Shown: positions 16,311 through 26,405, counted from the stretch's first letter. The stretch is DNA of 51,299 nucleotides from Phycisphaerales bacterium (GCA_028823105.1 JAPKCC010000009.1:1-51299), one strand, 5' to 3'. Numbers and translations are program-made. Notes: generated by a model not told the origin, from the sequence alone.

Positions 16311-18194
16311 ATGCTCAGATTTCGCTCGACTCGCCTGGTTGCCGGGCTGATGGATCGCTCCGTCGTCCCGATCCTCGCCCTTGGGATGGCCCTCGGGCTG
16401 ATCGGTCCAGGGTGCGATTCGTTCAGCATGATCGAGCGAGCCGACCCTGACAAAGCGGCGTCCAGTCTCGACCGCCGGAACTTCGAAATCGACGTCCAGC
16501 CCATGATGCGCGGGACGGTCGCCAGCGAAGCCGTGATCGCCGGCGAAAATCCGACGATCGTTCGAGGCTACGGGTTGGTGGTCGGGCTCCGAGGTACTGG
16601 AAGTCGACTCATGCCGGCGCAGGTTCGATCGTGGATGCTGCAGGAGATGGCACGACGTGGCGTCGGGAACACGGCGACCGGATTCGGGAACGTGACGCCG
16701 GAGAGCATGCTCGATTCAGAGGACACCGCAGTGGTAGTGGTCGAAGGGGTGATTCCTCCGGGCGGTGTGAAGGGCGGCCGATTCGACGTCCGTGTCTACT
16801 CCGCGCCGGGAACCGGAACCACCAGCCTTGAAGGTGGCAAGCTCTATACCACCGACCTCCGACCGGGTGACATCAGCGTCGGACCAAAGCAGGCCACGGC
16901 CCTGGCGATCTCCCGAGGCCAGGTCTTCATCAATCCGTTCGCGGAACCCGACGCGCGAAACCAGGATTCGGTCGATCGTCTCACCGGTCGAATTCTCGAC
17001 GGTGGCATCGTCGTCAACGACATGCCGCTCAAAATCCGCATGGCGGTTCGAAGTCACACTCGCACCATGGCGGTTCGCGATGCCATCAACTCACGATTTC
17101 CCCGCGAGCCTGGACAATCCGAAGTGACGGCACACGGCAAGAGCGGCGAAGAAATCATGCTCACGGTTCCGCCAACCCACCACGATGATCCAGGGCAGTT
17201 CGTGGAATTGGTAAAGCACAGCTCGCTGCGTCCCGAAGCGGTGGAAGCGACGGCGCTGGCTATTCGGCGCTCCTTGCTTGCCAATCCGGGCTTCGCACGC
17301 GACGCGACGCTTCGTTGGCAGGCCCTCGGGCCCAAGTCGATTCCCGTGATCCAGGATCTCTACGATTATCCAGAGGAAGGGCCACGACTGGCGGCCTTGA
17401 TTGCCGGGGCGGCCCTCGATGATGCTTCCGTCGCGTCTCATCTCATCAAGATCGCCAACAGCGGTTCGGTCGACGCAAGGCTTGCGTGCATCAAGATGCT
17501 TTCCGAGATGGGATCGAATCCGGCGATTCAGATGGGGTTGCGTCCTCTTCTGGACAGCAAGGACATCGACGTCCGGCTGGCCGCATTCGAAGCCCTGGAG
17601 AAGCGGAACGATCCGATCGTCGAGGCCTACGACATCGATCAGAAGTTCATCCTCAATCTCGTGCCCAGCAGCTCGCCGATGATCTACGTCGCGCAGACCG
17701 GAAAGCCACGGATTGTGATCTTCGGCGAGGCTCAAGAAGTCAAGCGGCCCATGTTTCTAGAGGCCTGGAGCAACCGCCTGCTCATGAAGGCGGATACCGC
17801 CGATGGTCGTCTCGAAATCTTCTATCGCGAGACCCCCGAGCTCCCCGCCCAGATCGACGAGGTGAGCCCAGACGTCGGCCAACTGGTGGCCTACTTCGGC
17901 CATCAGACCACCATCGAAGCCCCCGCTCCCGGAATCGGGCTCTCCTACGGGGAGACGATCGGGGCGCTTCATCAGCTCTGGCGACAGGGCTATCTCAGTG
18001 CCGAATTCAAGGCGGAGCAAGATCGGGTCCTTGCCGCAATCATCCGGGCGCAGAAGGTTGAATCGACCCCGGATCGACCCGAGTTCGAAAGCGATCTTCC
18101 GACCTCGCTGGAAGAAGATCCATTATTGTCCGAGGATCCGTCCACTATTCGGCTTGAAGCTCCCCGCAAGGGCGGTGATACTGTTCCTCGGTGA
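16311..18194 (+). CDS. FlgI-like lipoprotein with HEAT-like repeats
   Basis: A 627-residue exported protein, probably lipid-anchored: a hydrophobic signal runs to Cys35 (LGLIGPGC, a loose lipobox). Residues 60-320 resemble FlgI, the flagellar P-ring protein: VRGYGLVVGLRGTGS, then a GGRFDVRVYS stretch and TTSLEGGKLYTTDL. About residues 325-445 form alpha-helical HEAT-like repeats (VDARLACIKMLSEMG, IDVRLAAFEALEK). A further beta-rich region and a polar tail with repeated acidic/Pro motifs follow. No flagellar gene lies nearby and the gene stands alone. It is more likely an envelope ring or scaffold protein built on the FlgI fold than a true P-ring. ATG 16350 is an alternative start giving a shorter signal peptide. 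Confidence 0.75.
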   Translation: MLRFRSTRLVAGLMDRSVVPILALGMALGLIGPGCDSFSMIERADPDKAASSLDRRNFEIDVQPMMRGTVASEAVIAGENPTIVRGYGLVVGLRGTGSRLMPAQVRSWMLQEMARRGVGNTATGFGNVTPESMLDSEDTAVVVVEGVIPPGGVKGGRFDVRVYSAPGTGTTSLEGGKLYTTDLRPGDISVGPKQATALAISRGQVFINPFAEPDARNQDSVDRLTGRILDGGIVVNDMPLKIRMAVRSHTRTMAVRDAINSRFPREPGQSEVTAHGKSGEEIMLTVPPTHHDDPGQFVELVKHSSLRPEAVEATALAIRRSLLANPGFARDATLRWQALGPKSIPVIQDLYDYPEEGPRLAALIAGAALDDASVASHLIKIANSGSVDARLACIKMLSEMGSNPAIQMGLRPLLDSKDIDVRLAAFEALEKRNDPIVEAYDIDQKFILNLVPSSSPMIYVAQTGKPRIVIFGEAQEVKRPMFLEAWSNRLLMKADTADGRLEIFYRETPELPAQIDEVSPDVGQLVAYFGHQTTIEAPAPGIGLSYGETIGALHQLWRQGYLSAEFKAEQDRVLAAIIRAQKVESTPDRPEFESDLPTSLEEDPLLSEDPSTIRLEAPRKGGDTVPR

Positions 18195-18263
18195 TGATCC
18201 CGGCTCCAGAGCGTCGGTATCGGTTCCGCCCCCCGCGGGTCTTCACCGGCAAGCACCCGTCCG

Positions 18264-18321
18264 CCGCGAGCCTTCAGGTTCTCGAGGACGGCAGATAGCG
18301 GCTCGCGGTTCTCTCCGCGAG
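18264..18321 (+). promoter_or_regulatory. Competing inverted repeats in the smc leader
   Basis: Three segments compete. CCGCGAGCC (18264-18272) can pair perfectly with GGCTCGCGG (18300-18308). Most of the latter can instead pair with CCGCGAG (18315-18321) across a six-base loop. The two stems exclude each other, as in attenuators. No U tract follows the second hairpin, so any control would not be classical termination. The element ends 59 bases before the preferred smc start. Confidence 0.4.
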
Positions 18322-18380
18322 TCTAAATACTGCCCGCCATGGCATGGATGCGTGGTGGCGTCGACAGGAGGTCGAATTAC

Positions 18381-21300
18381 GTGCGACTTGCAAGACTCAC
18401 GCTTTGTGGATTCAAGAGCTTCGCGGACCGAACGGAGTTTTCGTTCGATGAGCCGATTATCGGCGTGGTCGGGCCGAATGGATGTGGCAAGTCCAACGTC
18501 GTCGATGCCGTGAAGTGGGTGCTTGGCGAACGTAGCGCGAAGAGCCTCCGCGGCTCCGCGATGCAGGACGTCATCTTCGCGGGCAGTGCGGCTCGAAAGC
18601 CGATGGGAATGGCGGAAGTCACTCTCACCTTCGAGAATCCCCGCCTCGAAGAACCCCGTTTCGAAGGACCCGAGGATCCGGAACTCGCACCCGACGTCGC
18701 GGCGGAGCTCGCACCCTCCCCGGTCCGCAACGAAGACCGGATGGACGACGACGAGATGGTGCTGGTCGGAGGTGACGGCACGGTCATCGATCGCTCAGGG
18801 GTCCGACATCGTCGTCTGCCGATCGATACCGACGAGGTTTCGGTGACCCGGCGACTCTACGCCGACGGTCGCAGCGAGTACCTCATCAACGATCGCAAGT
18901 GTCGCCTTCGCGACATCAAAGAACTCTTCCTCGATACCGGGGTTGGAACCAATGCCTATTCGATCATCGAACAGGGCAAAGTCGATGCGATGCTTCTGGC
19001 GAACCCCATGGAACGCCGGTCGATCCTCGAAGAAGCTGCGGGTGTGGCGAAGTTCCGTCAACGCAAACTCGAATCGACTCGCAAACTCGATGCCGCGGAA
19101 CGAAATCTCGTCCAGGTACGCGAGAAGCTCGCCAACACCGAGCGTCGCCTCCGCATCGTTCGCGGACAGGCCGAGAAGGCTGTGAAGTTCCGTTCCTTGG
19201 ATGACCGACGACGAAACCTCCGCACTTCGATCGCCCGAGATCAGTTCCATGAGTTCGACGAAGGGCTCAATGGACTCACGCGGCAACTTTCCAGTCTGGA
19301 GTCGGACCGACGCAACCTTGCCTTGGTCCTTGCGACACTCGAGGAACAGAAGCAGGCGGCAGAGATCGAGCGGCATCAGGTGCAGGAACGTCGCCACGAT
19401 CTCGAACAGCTCCGACTCTCCGAGACCAATCGCCTCGATCAGGCGCAGCAGCGAATCGAGCTAACGACTCGCCATCGTGATGATGCTGAGTCCGCGATCG
19501 GCGAAGAACGTCGGCGGATCGGCGAACTCGAGGTTCAGGTCGACGAACTGGGGCGTGAGCTCGCCGAAGTTGAGGCCAGGATTGATGAATCCGCGCAGGA
19601 AGCGGCTGCCGCAGAACAGAATCTCGCGGAAGAGACTCGAAGAAGACATGAATTCGAGACCGCCCGCTCCGAAGCGATCGCCACCGTCGATTCTTCGCGA
19701 GACGCGGTCTCCGCGGCCGATCGCGCTCGCATCCGGCTTGAATCAGCGGTTCGAGCCAGTGATGAACGAGAACTTGAACTGCAGGCCCGGCGCGGCCGGC
19801 TTGCCGAGAAATCCCGACCCTTCGCGACGGACCTCGATCTCCACCGAATCCAGCGAATCAAGGCGCGGATTCGAGTCGATGTCCTGACCGACGAGATCGA
19901 TCGTCTCGATGGGACGCTCCGGATGGAGGAGGATCGCATCGTTCGCCTGGACCATCGTCGCGCGGACCTGACCGGCAGAATCGCGGGCAACCGCGACGAG
20001 CGGACGGGCACCGAATCGCGGCGGCATCTCCTCCACGAGATGGCAACCGCAGGCGAAGGTGTCGGCGATGCCGTTCGCGATGTTCTCGCCTTGAAGACAG
20101 AGATCCCCGGAATCATCGGCACGCTTGCGGATCACATCGACGTTGATCGGTCGGATGCGGAAGCCATCGAAGCGGGCCTGGGCCCCCACCTGCAGGCGGT
20201 CCTCGTCGAGTCTTCCGCGGTGGCGGATGCGATTCGTCTTCGACATCCCGACCTGGATGGACGCGTCGAACTGCTTCCGATCAGTCGATACACGAATGCC
20301 GAGTCCAGCCTCGACGACATTGCATGCTCGGTCCAGGAGACGGAGACGTTCGTCTTCGCCGCCGATCTGGTTCGCGCCGACACTCGTCTTCGAGGCGTGC
20401 TTCAGCATCTCCTCGGCAACACCCTGGTCGTGGACACCTTCGACGAATGCCGCCGCCTCGCCCAACGAGGTGTGCCTCGCCGACTCGCAGCCCGGGACGG
20501 ACATGTCTTGGGGCGTCATGGCGAAATCATTCTGAGGGCGGCCGCGGGTCGCGAGGAAGGACACGGGCTTCTCGGCCGGAAGGCGGAACTCACAGAACTC
20601 GAGGGTCTTGGAGCCAGGCTGGAACTGGTTCGGGCCGATCTCGAGGCCGAGGCATCAAACCTCGACGCCGAACACGAGAGTCGCGGGGTCCGAAGGCGTG
20701 ATCTCGGCGAAGGACTTCGGAAGGCCCGGTCCGAAGAAGTCGAGCAGCGATATGCCATCGATCGCACGTCCCAGATGATCGACCGGATCTCTCGCGAGCG
20801 CGGCGAATTGGAGAGCGAGCTACGGGAGATCGTGGAACAGCTCACCACGATTCATGCCGAACGTCGACGACTCGATGGCGAGCGGGCCATGGCCATCGAA
20901 CATGAGGCATCGCTCACCACCGCCCTGCGAATCGCTCAAGAAGAACTCGAAGAGATCGGGGCCAGCGTCGAAGCCGCCGCGGAATGCGTGGCGGAGCACC
21001 GGACAGATCTGGGGCAGATCAACGCCCGACTTGAATCCACCAGACGGGAGCGGGCTCGAATGTCCTCCACCATCGAGGAATCGAACCGACAACTCGATCG
21101 CGGACGCACCCAGATTGGCGAACGCCAGGGCCGGATCGCGGAGTATGTTGAGACCATCGGTGCGGCGGAGATCGAAGTCGAGGCATCCTCCGCATCACTC
21201 GCCACGATGACCGATCGGTTTGCCGAGAACGGCACCGAGCTCACCTCGGCGAACGAAGCCGTGGAACACTCGGCGGTTTCGCTGGAGGCCGCCCGCGTCG

Positions 21301-22355
21301 AAGCTGGTCGGCTTGATCGAGACGCCCACGCGCTCGAGATGGCCCGCCGGGAGATCGAGATCAAACGCGAGAGTCTCGAGGAATCGATGTTTGAGGATCT
21401 CGGATTCGATATCGCCGGGCTTCTGGAGGCGCAACCGGAACTCCCGGAAGGTCCTGAAGGCACGCCTTTCGTTCGGGAGACCGCGATCGGGGAATCCGAA
21501 TCGCTCCGGGTTGAGATCAAGCGACTCGGCAACGTGAATCTCGATGCCATCGACGAACTCGAGGATCTCGAGGTTCGAAACGAAGATCTTGCCACGCAAC
21601 TCGAAGACATCGATTCCGCCCGCCTACTGCTGGGCGATCTCATCGAACGTCTCGACGCCGCATCTCGGCTTCGGTTCGAGGAGACCTTCAACCGAGTTCG
21701 CGAGAATTTCGCGGGTTCACAGGGCATGTTCCGCCGCCTATTCGGCGGAGGAAGTGCAGACCTCTACCTGCTTCCCGGCGAGGACGGAACGATCGACTGG
21801 CTCGAATCGGGAATCGAGATCCGGGCGAAGCCCCCGGGCAAGGAACCCAGAGTCATCAGCCAGCTCTCGGGTGGTGAGAAGACCATGACGGCCGTCGGCC
21901 TGCTCATGGCCATCTTCCAGAGCAAACCCTCACCCTTCTGCATCCTCGACGAAGTCGACGCCGCCCTTGATGAGGCGAACGTCGAGCGATTCTGCAACGT
22001 CGTCCGGCAGTTCCTCGACCAATCCCACTTCATCATCATCACTCATCACAAGCGAACCATGCAGGCCTGTGATCGACTCTTCGGCGTGACGATGCCGGAA
22101 CGCGGTGTGAGTCGTCGAGTCACGGTGAAATTCGATGAGGTCGGTCGTGACGGCAGACTGGCTGGAGACGCGGTCCGGCGAAGCGAGACTGAAGAGCAGG
22201 CTGAGGAATTCGGTACCGCCAAGCTCGATTCCGACGAGATGCAGATCGAGACCGAAGCGGTCGATCCTGCCACGCTCCTCGGCGGAAGGAAAGCCCCGGA
22301 GGCACCCATTCCCGAATCCTCCGGGAGTCGGCTCGCAGAAGCTTGGGACGACTGA
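18381..22355 (+). CDS. smc: Chromosome partition protein SMC
   Basis: The ATPase of the bacterial condensin that compacts and segregates the chromosome; about 1324 residues, long for a bacterial SMC (about 1180). I chose GTG 18381 because AGGAGGT (18366-18372) lies eight bases upstream and the product then begins [16 protein letters not shown], the usual SMC N-terminus; ATG 18339 would add 14 unlikely residues. Walker A is GPNGCGKSN (31-39). Two long charged coiled coils flank a hinge ([13 protein letters not shown] region). The signature is SQLSGGEK near 1160, and Walker B is [14 protein letters not shown] near 1187. About 55 acidic residues are inserted in the N-terminal head after AEVTLTFEN and before [13 protein letters not shown], and the C-terminus has an acidic tail. 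No ScpA or ScpB gene lies in the window. Confidence 0.95.
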   Translation: MRLARLTLCGFKSFADRTEFSFDEPIIGVVGPNGCGKSNVVDAVKWVLGERSAKSLRGSAMQDVIFAGSAARKPMGMAEVTLTFENPRLEEPRFEGPEDPELAPDVAAELAPSPVRNEDRMDDDEMVLVGGDGTVIDRSGVRHRRLPIDTDEVSVTRRLYADGRSEYLINDRKCRLRDIKELFLDTGVGTNAYSIIEQGKVDAMLLANPMERRSILEEAAGVAKFRQRKLESTRKLDAAERNLVQVREKLANTERRLRIVRGQAEKAVKFRSLDDRRRNLRTSIARDQFHEFDEGLNGLTRQLSSLESDRRNLALVLATLEEQKQAAEIERHQVQERRHDLEQLRLSETNRLDQAQQRIELTTRHRDDAESAIGEERRRIGELEVQVDELGRELAEVEARIDESAQEAAAAEQNLAEETRRRHEFETARSEAIATVDSSRDAVSAADRARIRLESAVRASDERELELQARRGRLAEKSRPFATDLDLHRIQRIKARIRVDVLTDEIDRLDGTLRMEEDRIVRLDHRRADLTGRIAGNRDERTGTESRRHLLHEMATAGEGVGDAVRDVLALKTEIPGIIGTLADHIDVDRSDAEAIEAGLGPHLQAVLVESSAVADAIRLRHPDLDGRVELLPISRYTNAESSLDDIACSVQETETFVFAADLVRADTRLRGVLQHLLGNTLVVDTFDECRRLAQRGVPRRLAARDGHVLGRHGEIILRAAAGREEGHGLLGRKAELTELEGLGARLELVRADLEAEASNLDAEHESRGVRRRDLGEGLRKARSEEVEQRYAIDRTSQMIDRISRERGELESELREIVEQLTTIHAERRRLDGERAMAIEHEASLTTALRIAQEELEEIGASVEAAAECVAEHRTDLGQINARLESTRRERARMSSTIEESNRQLDRGRTQIGERQGRIAEYVETIGAAEIEVEASSASLATMTDRFAENGTELTSANEAVEHSAVSLEAARVEAGRLDRDAHALEMARREIEIKRESLEESMFEDLGFDIAGLLEAQPELPEGPEGTPFVRETAIGESESLRVEIKRLGNVNLDAIDELEDLEVRNEDLATQLEDIDSARLLLGDLIERLDAASRLRFEETFNRVRENFAGSQGMFRRLFGGGSADLYLLPGEDGTIDWLESGIEIRAKPPGKEPRVISQLSGGEKTMTAVGLLMAIFQSKPSPFCILDEVDAALDEANVERFCNVVRQFLDQSHFIIITHHKRTMQACDRLFGVTMPERGVSRRVTVKFDEVGRDGRLAGDAVRRSETEEQAEEFGTAKLDSDEMQIETEAVDPATLLGGRKAPEAPIPESSGSRLAEAWDD

Positions 22356-22397
22356 TCAACATGATCAAAATGATCAACACGATCAACACGATCAATC
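22353..22397. repeat. 9-bp tandem array joining two convergent stop codons
   Basis: Five 9-bp units: TGATCAACA, TGATCAAAA, TGATCAACA, CGATCAACA and CGATCAATC. The first three bases are the smc stop (TGA, 22353-22355), and the last unit contains the stop of the minus-strand lipoprotein (TCA, 22392-22394). TGATCA reads as a stop on both strands, so both genes end inside the array. Confidence 0.85.
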
Positions 22398-23009
22398 CGA
22401 TTTGACCGCGAGTCGTTGGCGAAGTTCTGCATTGAGCCCGAGGAATCGCCGGGATAATTTGGAGAGTCGGTCGCGTCGTGCCGGATTCGGATCTGCGGAC
22501 GCAAGGCCTTCCGCGAGGGCCGCCACGTATCCGAGGGCCTTCTCCTGGGTCAGGAGTATTCGGAGTTCGAACGACGTCCCTCCGGAGAGGAGGAGGCCGA
22601 CGGTCTCTTGATTCCTGAGCCGGTTCCGGGCATCGATTTCAAGGATCGGAAGACCCGTGGTGCCGACCACGATCGGAGGGGCCATCGAGCGCATGGCCGC
22701 CAGATCCATGGAACCCTCGCTCGCCGCCGAAGAGATGTCCCGGAGGATCTCCTCGGTCGAGGGTGACGCGGATTTCAGCCCCAGGATGTCCGCCACACGA
22801 GCCTCGTCGGCCAGGAGGTCCATCAGCAGCGTGTATCCATGGTCGAGTCGGTGGTCCCCGGAATCCGGACCGGCGCCGTCAGGGCCTCTCAGCGGGGCCT
22901 GAAGGGTTGGGCTGCATCCCACGAACATCAGTAGCGAGAGTATCGCGACGCCCGTCCTGCGTAGGGCGGCGGCGTGGAACGCTGGAATGAGGCGGGGACG
23001 AGAACCCAT
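22392..23009 (-). CDS. Lipoprotein of unknown function
   Basis: A 205-residue predicted lipoprotein. From ATG 23009 it has a basic start, a hydrophobic stretch and a lipobox (LLMFVGC). An upstream ATG at 23075 would run into the HDAC-like gene and is less likely. The mature part is mostly helical with few motifs: a Leu/Asp-rich segment (YTLLMDLLADEARVADILGL), a short beta region (PPIVVGTTGLPILEIDAR) and a basic C-terminus. I do not recognise a family. It lies 31 bases after the HDAC-like gene on the same strand and may be co-transcribed. Its last codon and stop lie in the 9-bp array. Confidence 0.7.
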   Translation of the reverse strand: MGSRPRLIPAFHAAALRRTGVAILSLLMFVGCSPTLQAPLRGPDGAGPDSGDHRLDHGYTLLMDLLADEARVADILGLKSASPSTEEILRDISSAASEGSMDLAAMRSMAPPIVVGTTGLPILEIDARNRLRNQETVGLLLSGGTSFELRILLTQEKALGYVAALAEGLASADPNPARRDRLSKLSRRFLGLNAELRQRLAVKSD

Positions 23010-23040
23010 CGTCGGACGGTAGCACGCCGGACCGTTCGCG

Positions 23041-23958
23041 TCAGGAGGCCGCGGCGGGTGGTGCCCAGAATTCAACCGCGGCCCGGTGGGTCTCTGCGTG
23101 AAGATCTGCGGTCAGTTCAGGAGTGGCGGCGTAGCCACCCGAAAGCAGCAGCGTGACCGGCAATCCGCACCGATGAAGTTCCCCCAGCACGAATCGTTCC
23201 CGCTGTCGAAGCCCGTCTCTGGTGAGGGCCAGTCGGCCGTATCGATCGCCGAGCACCACGTCCACGCCGGAGAGGAGGAAGACCAGGTCGGGCCGGCTTC
23301 GATTCAGCACGTCCGGCAGGTGACCACGCAGCAGATCGAGGTACTCGAGATCACCGCAATGGTCCGCAAGTGGCACATCAAGATCACTGGGCGGCTTCCG
23401 CATCGGGAAGTTCCGGCCACCATGCATCGAGAAACTAAAGACGGAGTCATCGTCTCGGAAGCAGACCGCGTTCGCATTGCCTTGATGCACGTCGAGATCG
23501 ATGATCAGGGCTCGTCGAATCTCCTCTTCCCGCTGGAGGATTCGAATCGCCACGCCGACGTCATTGAGTACACAGAAGCCTTCGCCGTGATCCGGACACG
23601 CATGATGGGTTCCGCCCGCGAGATTCGCGCCGACGCCATCTTCGCGGGCGTTCCACGCGGCGAGCACGGTGCCCGAAACGGCTAACCGGGATCTTCGGGC
23701 GAGGGCTGGTGACCAAGGAAGGCCGAGCCGACGTTCTTCGGGAGGGCTGAGGGTCCCCAGTCGCAACTTGTCGAGGTATGCCGGGTCGTGCGCCAGTTCG
23801 AGATCCGACCAGTCGACCTCTTCGGGTGTCACGAGCTCGGCCGGTGCGATGATTCCTTCGTCAAGCAGGATTCGTCGCAAGGCGGAGAACTTCCGCATCG
23901 GAAACGGGTGGCCTTCCGGGAGTGGGATTTCGTAGTCTTCGTGATACGACGCGCGCAT
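23041..23958 (-). CDS. Histone-deacetylase/acetoin-utilisation family deacetylase
   Basis: A 305-residue zinc amidohydrolase of the HDAC/AcuC/AphA superfamily, expected to remove acetyl groups from lysines or polyamines. Hallmarks are GGTHHA (His118, His119, the catalytic pair), GEGFCVLND, the zinc ligands Asp156 and His158 (IIDLDVHQGNA) and the third ligand Asp233 (LLSGVDVVLGDRYG). The usual histidine of the GFDAH motif is replaced by Val here, as in some bacterial relatives. Length is typical. It lies 21 bases after the dehydrogenase gene in the same direction. Pairing a deacetylase with a TCA-type enzyme may be coincidence; bacterial homologues can act on acetylated metabolic enzymes, but that is not shown here. 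Confidence 0.9.
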   Translation of the reverse strand: MRASYHEDYEIPLPEGHPFPMRKFSALRRILLDEGIIAPAELVTPEEVDWSDLELAHDPAYLDKLRLGTLSPPEERRLGLPWSPALARRSRLAVSGTVLAAWNAREDGVGANLAGGTHHACPDHGEGFCVLNDVGVAIRILQREEEIRRALIIDLDVHQGNANAVCFRDDDSVFSFSMHGGRNFPMRKPPSDLDVPLADHCGDLEYLDLLRGHLPDVLNRSRPDLVFLLSGVDVVLGDRYGRLALTRDGLRQRERFVLGELHRCGLPVTLLLSGGYAATPELTADLHAETHRAAVEFWAPPAAAS

Positions 23959-23979
23959 TCGAGTCCTCTGCGGCCGGGA

Positions 23980-25017
23980 TCAGTCGAGACGACGAATCAG
24001 CGCGTCCGCGAATGCTTCGGTTCCGAGATCGCCACCCAGATCGCCCGTACGATCGCCTTCGCGAACCGCCGTGTTGTACGCAACCTTGATTCGTTCCGCG
24101 GCGATCTTCGCCGCAGGGTCATCGCTCCGAACGCTGATGTGGTTGAGCATCATGACGCCGCTCATGGTGATCGCGAGAGGGTTGGCGATGCCCTGGCCAG
24201 CGATGTCAGGTGCGGATCCGTGTACGGCCTCGAAGACCGCGTTGATTTCGCCGAAGTTCGCACCGGGTGTGACACCCAGACCGCCGACGAAACCGGCGCA
24301 CAGATCGCTGACCACGTCGCCGTAGAGGTTCTCGCAGAGAAGCATGTCGAATCGGCTGGGATCCTGCACCAGACGCATGCAGGCGGCATCGATGATCAGC
24401 TCTTCGTATTCGATGTCTTTGAATTCGGCTTCGTGAACCTCTTGGGAGCATCTGATGAAGAGACCATCGCTCTTCTTCAAGATGTTTGCCTTGTGGAAAA
24501 CGGTGATCTTTCGACGCCCGCGACTCCGCGCGTATTCGAAGGCGAACCGCGCGATCCGATAGGACGCCTTTTCGGTTGCGACCTTGAGGCTGGTCACCAC
24601 GCCCGGCGTGATCTCGTTTTCGAGTCCGGCGTAGAGGCCTTCCGTATTCTCCCGGATGACTACCAGGTCCACATCCTCATATCGCGTCTTCACGCCATCG
24701 ATGGATCGAACCGGCCTCACGGCGCCGTAGAGATCGAGGGTCTTTCGCAGCGCCACGTTGACCGAGGAGAAGCCGCCGCCGATCGGCGTGGTGCAGGGAC
24801 CTTTGAGGGCGACGCCAACCTTCTGAATGGCATCGATGGTCTCTTGAGGAAGAAGATCCGTGTGCCCGCGTTCGAGGGCGGTGACCCCGGCGTGGCATTC
24901 GATCCAGTCGATCGAGGAACCTGATCCAAGAAGGGCCGCGTCGATGATGCGACAGGCAGCCGCCGTGACCTCGGGGCCGATGCCGTCCCCGGGAATGAGT
25001 ACCGATCCGTGTTCCAA
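23980..25017 (-). CDS. Isocitrate/isopropylmalate dehydrogenase family, probably NAD-dependent isocitrate dehydrogenase
   Basis: A 345-residue decarboxylating dehydrogenase. The N-terminal LIPGDGIGPEVT, GPCTTPIGGGFSSVNVALRK, the RPVRSIDG segment, VVIRENTEGLYAG, the lysine segment ITVFHKANILKKSDG, MLLCENLYGDVVSDL and VHGSAPDIAGQGIANP are all as in NAD-type isocitrate dehydrogenases. The SSVNVALRK phosphate-loop segment favours isocitrate over isopropylmalate. I chose TTG 25017, which follows AGGGA at a good distance and puts LIPGDGIG six residues in. An in-frame ATG at 25173 would overlap the divergent gene's start. It would feed 2-oxoglutarate and NADH into central metabolism. NAD preference is inferred from resemblance only. 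Confidence 0.87.
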   Translation of the reverse strand: MEHGSVLIPGDGIGPEVTAAACRIIDAALLGSGSSIDWIECHAGVTALERGHTDLLPQETIDAIQKVGVALKGPCTTPIGGGFSSVNVALRKTLDLYGAVRPVRSIDGVKTRYEDVDLVVIRENTEGLYAGLENEITPGVVTSLKVATEKASYRIARFAFEYARSRGRRKITVFHKANILKKSDGLFIRCSQEVHEAEFKDIEYEELIIDAACMRLVQDPSRFDMLLCENLYGDVVSDLCAGFVGGLGVTPGANFGEINAVFEAVHGSAPDIAGQGIANPLAITMSGVMMLNHISVRSDDPAAKIAAERIKVAYNTAVREGDRTGDLGGDLGTEAFADALIRRLD

Positions 25018-25154
25018 TGGTGCGTCCCTGATGATCGAGAGGAGTAATCGAATCGAACCGGCCGTTCCGATCCAAGGCGACCGGCCACACGATGCGACAG
25101 GATACGGGACGCACCACGCGCCCGTCGCGTTGCGTCCTCGGCTACCGTGCAGGA

Positions 25155-26405
25155 ATGCCCGAGTCGAGATCACAATCGATCGATCTGGTGGTGGTCGGCG
25201 GCGGAATCGCCGGCCTCTGGATCCTCGATGCGGCCATTCGTGCCGGATTGTCGGCGGTATGTGTGGAAGCGTCGAAACTCGGCTCCGGCCAGAGCATCTG
25301 CGCTCAGGGCATCATCCATGGCGGCCTCAAGTACACCCTCAAGGAGCGAGACCTCTCGGCTGCGGGGCCGATCAGCGAGATGCCTTTGCGATGGACCGAG
25401 CTGGCTTCAGGAGATCCGAAGAACGGACCGGATCTTCGAGCCGCCGTAATGTCCTCGCCATGCACCTGGCTCTGGCGAACCGACACGCTCGCGTCCCGAC
25501 TGGGAATGCTCGGTGCCAAGGCGGCGCTTCGCACGAAACCGTCCACCGTCACCAAGGAAAAACGCCCTCTGCTCATCCGTGACGCTCCCGGGGCGGTGCT
25601 CCGGGTCGATGAGCCAGTCTTCGACACTCGCTCCGTGCTCGGGGCCCTGGCGGCAGCCCATGAATCGACTCTGGTCGCAGTGGACGGACCGGAAGGCATC
25701 GAATTCACCTCTCAAGGCGGCCAGGTGACCAGAGTCATTCTTCGACATGGCAAGGCGGCGGTCACCCTCGTTCCACGAGCGGTGGTGCTGGCGGCCGGAG
25801 CCGGCAATGAAGGCCTTCTGTCACGGCTCGGACTCGATGCCTCGATCGCCCAGCGACGTCCTTTGCACATGACGCTTCTTCGCGCCGCATCGCTGCCGGA
25901 ATTTCATGGTCACTGCGTGGACGGGAATCGAACCCGAGTGACGATCACCAGCGGGCGCGACGCAGGCGGACGAATTGTCTGGCAGTTGGGTGGCGATCTG
26001 GCAGAGACCGGCGTGGCTCGAGATCCAGCGGCACAGATCACCTTCGCCGCCGCGGAACTTCAGGCGGTTCTTCCATCGCTCGATCTCTCTGAACGACCCG
26101 ATGCAGCCTGGAGCACCTATCGGATCGACCGCGCCGAGCGCCGGACGCGGTCCGGCCTCCGACCGGACGACGCCGAGGTCCTCTCCCTTCACGACGGCAG
26201 ACTCCTGGTCGCTTGGCCGACGAAGTGGGCGTTGGCGCCGCGCCTCGCCGCCGCAGTGCTTGCCGCACTTCCGCCGGAGATCGCCGCCGAGCCCACACCC
26301 CCCGCCGACCTCACCGGCTTCACACCACCTGAGATCGCCACCTTTCCATGGGAGAACTGCACGTGGACCAGTCATCACGACGTCCGCTCGGCCGCACCGG
26401 CTTGA
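25155..26405 (+). CDS. FAD-dependent oxidoreductase (DAO/GlpD-like)
   Basis: A 416-residue flavoprotein of the DAO superfamily. It has the dinucleotide-binding motif VVGGGIAGLWILDAA at about residues 12-26 and GSGQSICAQGIIHGGLKY at the flavin edge, as in glycerol-3-phosphate and 2-hydroxyglutarate dehydrogenase relatives. VVLAAGAGNEGLL follows in the middle and the substrate domain is beta-rich. The substrate is not predictable. ATG 25155 gives the normal spacing to the Rossmann motif; its only Shine-Dalgarno-like bases directly abut the codon. It overlaps the aldo/keto reductase gene by 58 bases, so the two are likely co-expressed. It is divergent from the dehydrogenase gene across 137 bases. 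Confidence 0.82.
   Translation: MPESRSQSIDLVVVGGGIAGLWILDAAIRAGLSAVCVEASKLGSGQSICAQGIIHGGLKYTLKERDLSAAGPISEMPLRWTELASGDPKNGPDLRAAVMSSPCTWLWRTDTLASRLGMLGAKAALRTKPSTVTKEKRPLLIRDAPGAVLRVDEPVFDTRSVLGALAAAHESTLVAVDGPEGIEFTSQGGQVTRVILRHGKAAVTLVPRAVVLAAGAGNEGLLSRLGLDASIAQRRPLHMTLLRAASLPEFHGHCVDGNRTRVTITSGRDAGGRIVWQLGGDLAETGVARDPAAQITFAAAELQAVLPSLDLSERPDAAWSTYRIDRAERRTRSGLRPDDAEVLSLHDGRLLVAWPTKWALAPRLAAAVLAALPPEIAAEPTPPADLTGFTPPEIATFPWENCTWTSHHDVRSAAPA

Noticed and set aside
23788-24924. A 378-codon plus-strand frame
   Set aside because: It is antisense to the HDAC-like and dehydrogenase genes, both with full sets of family motifs.
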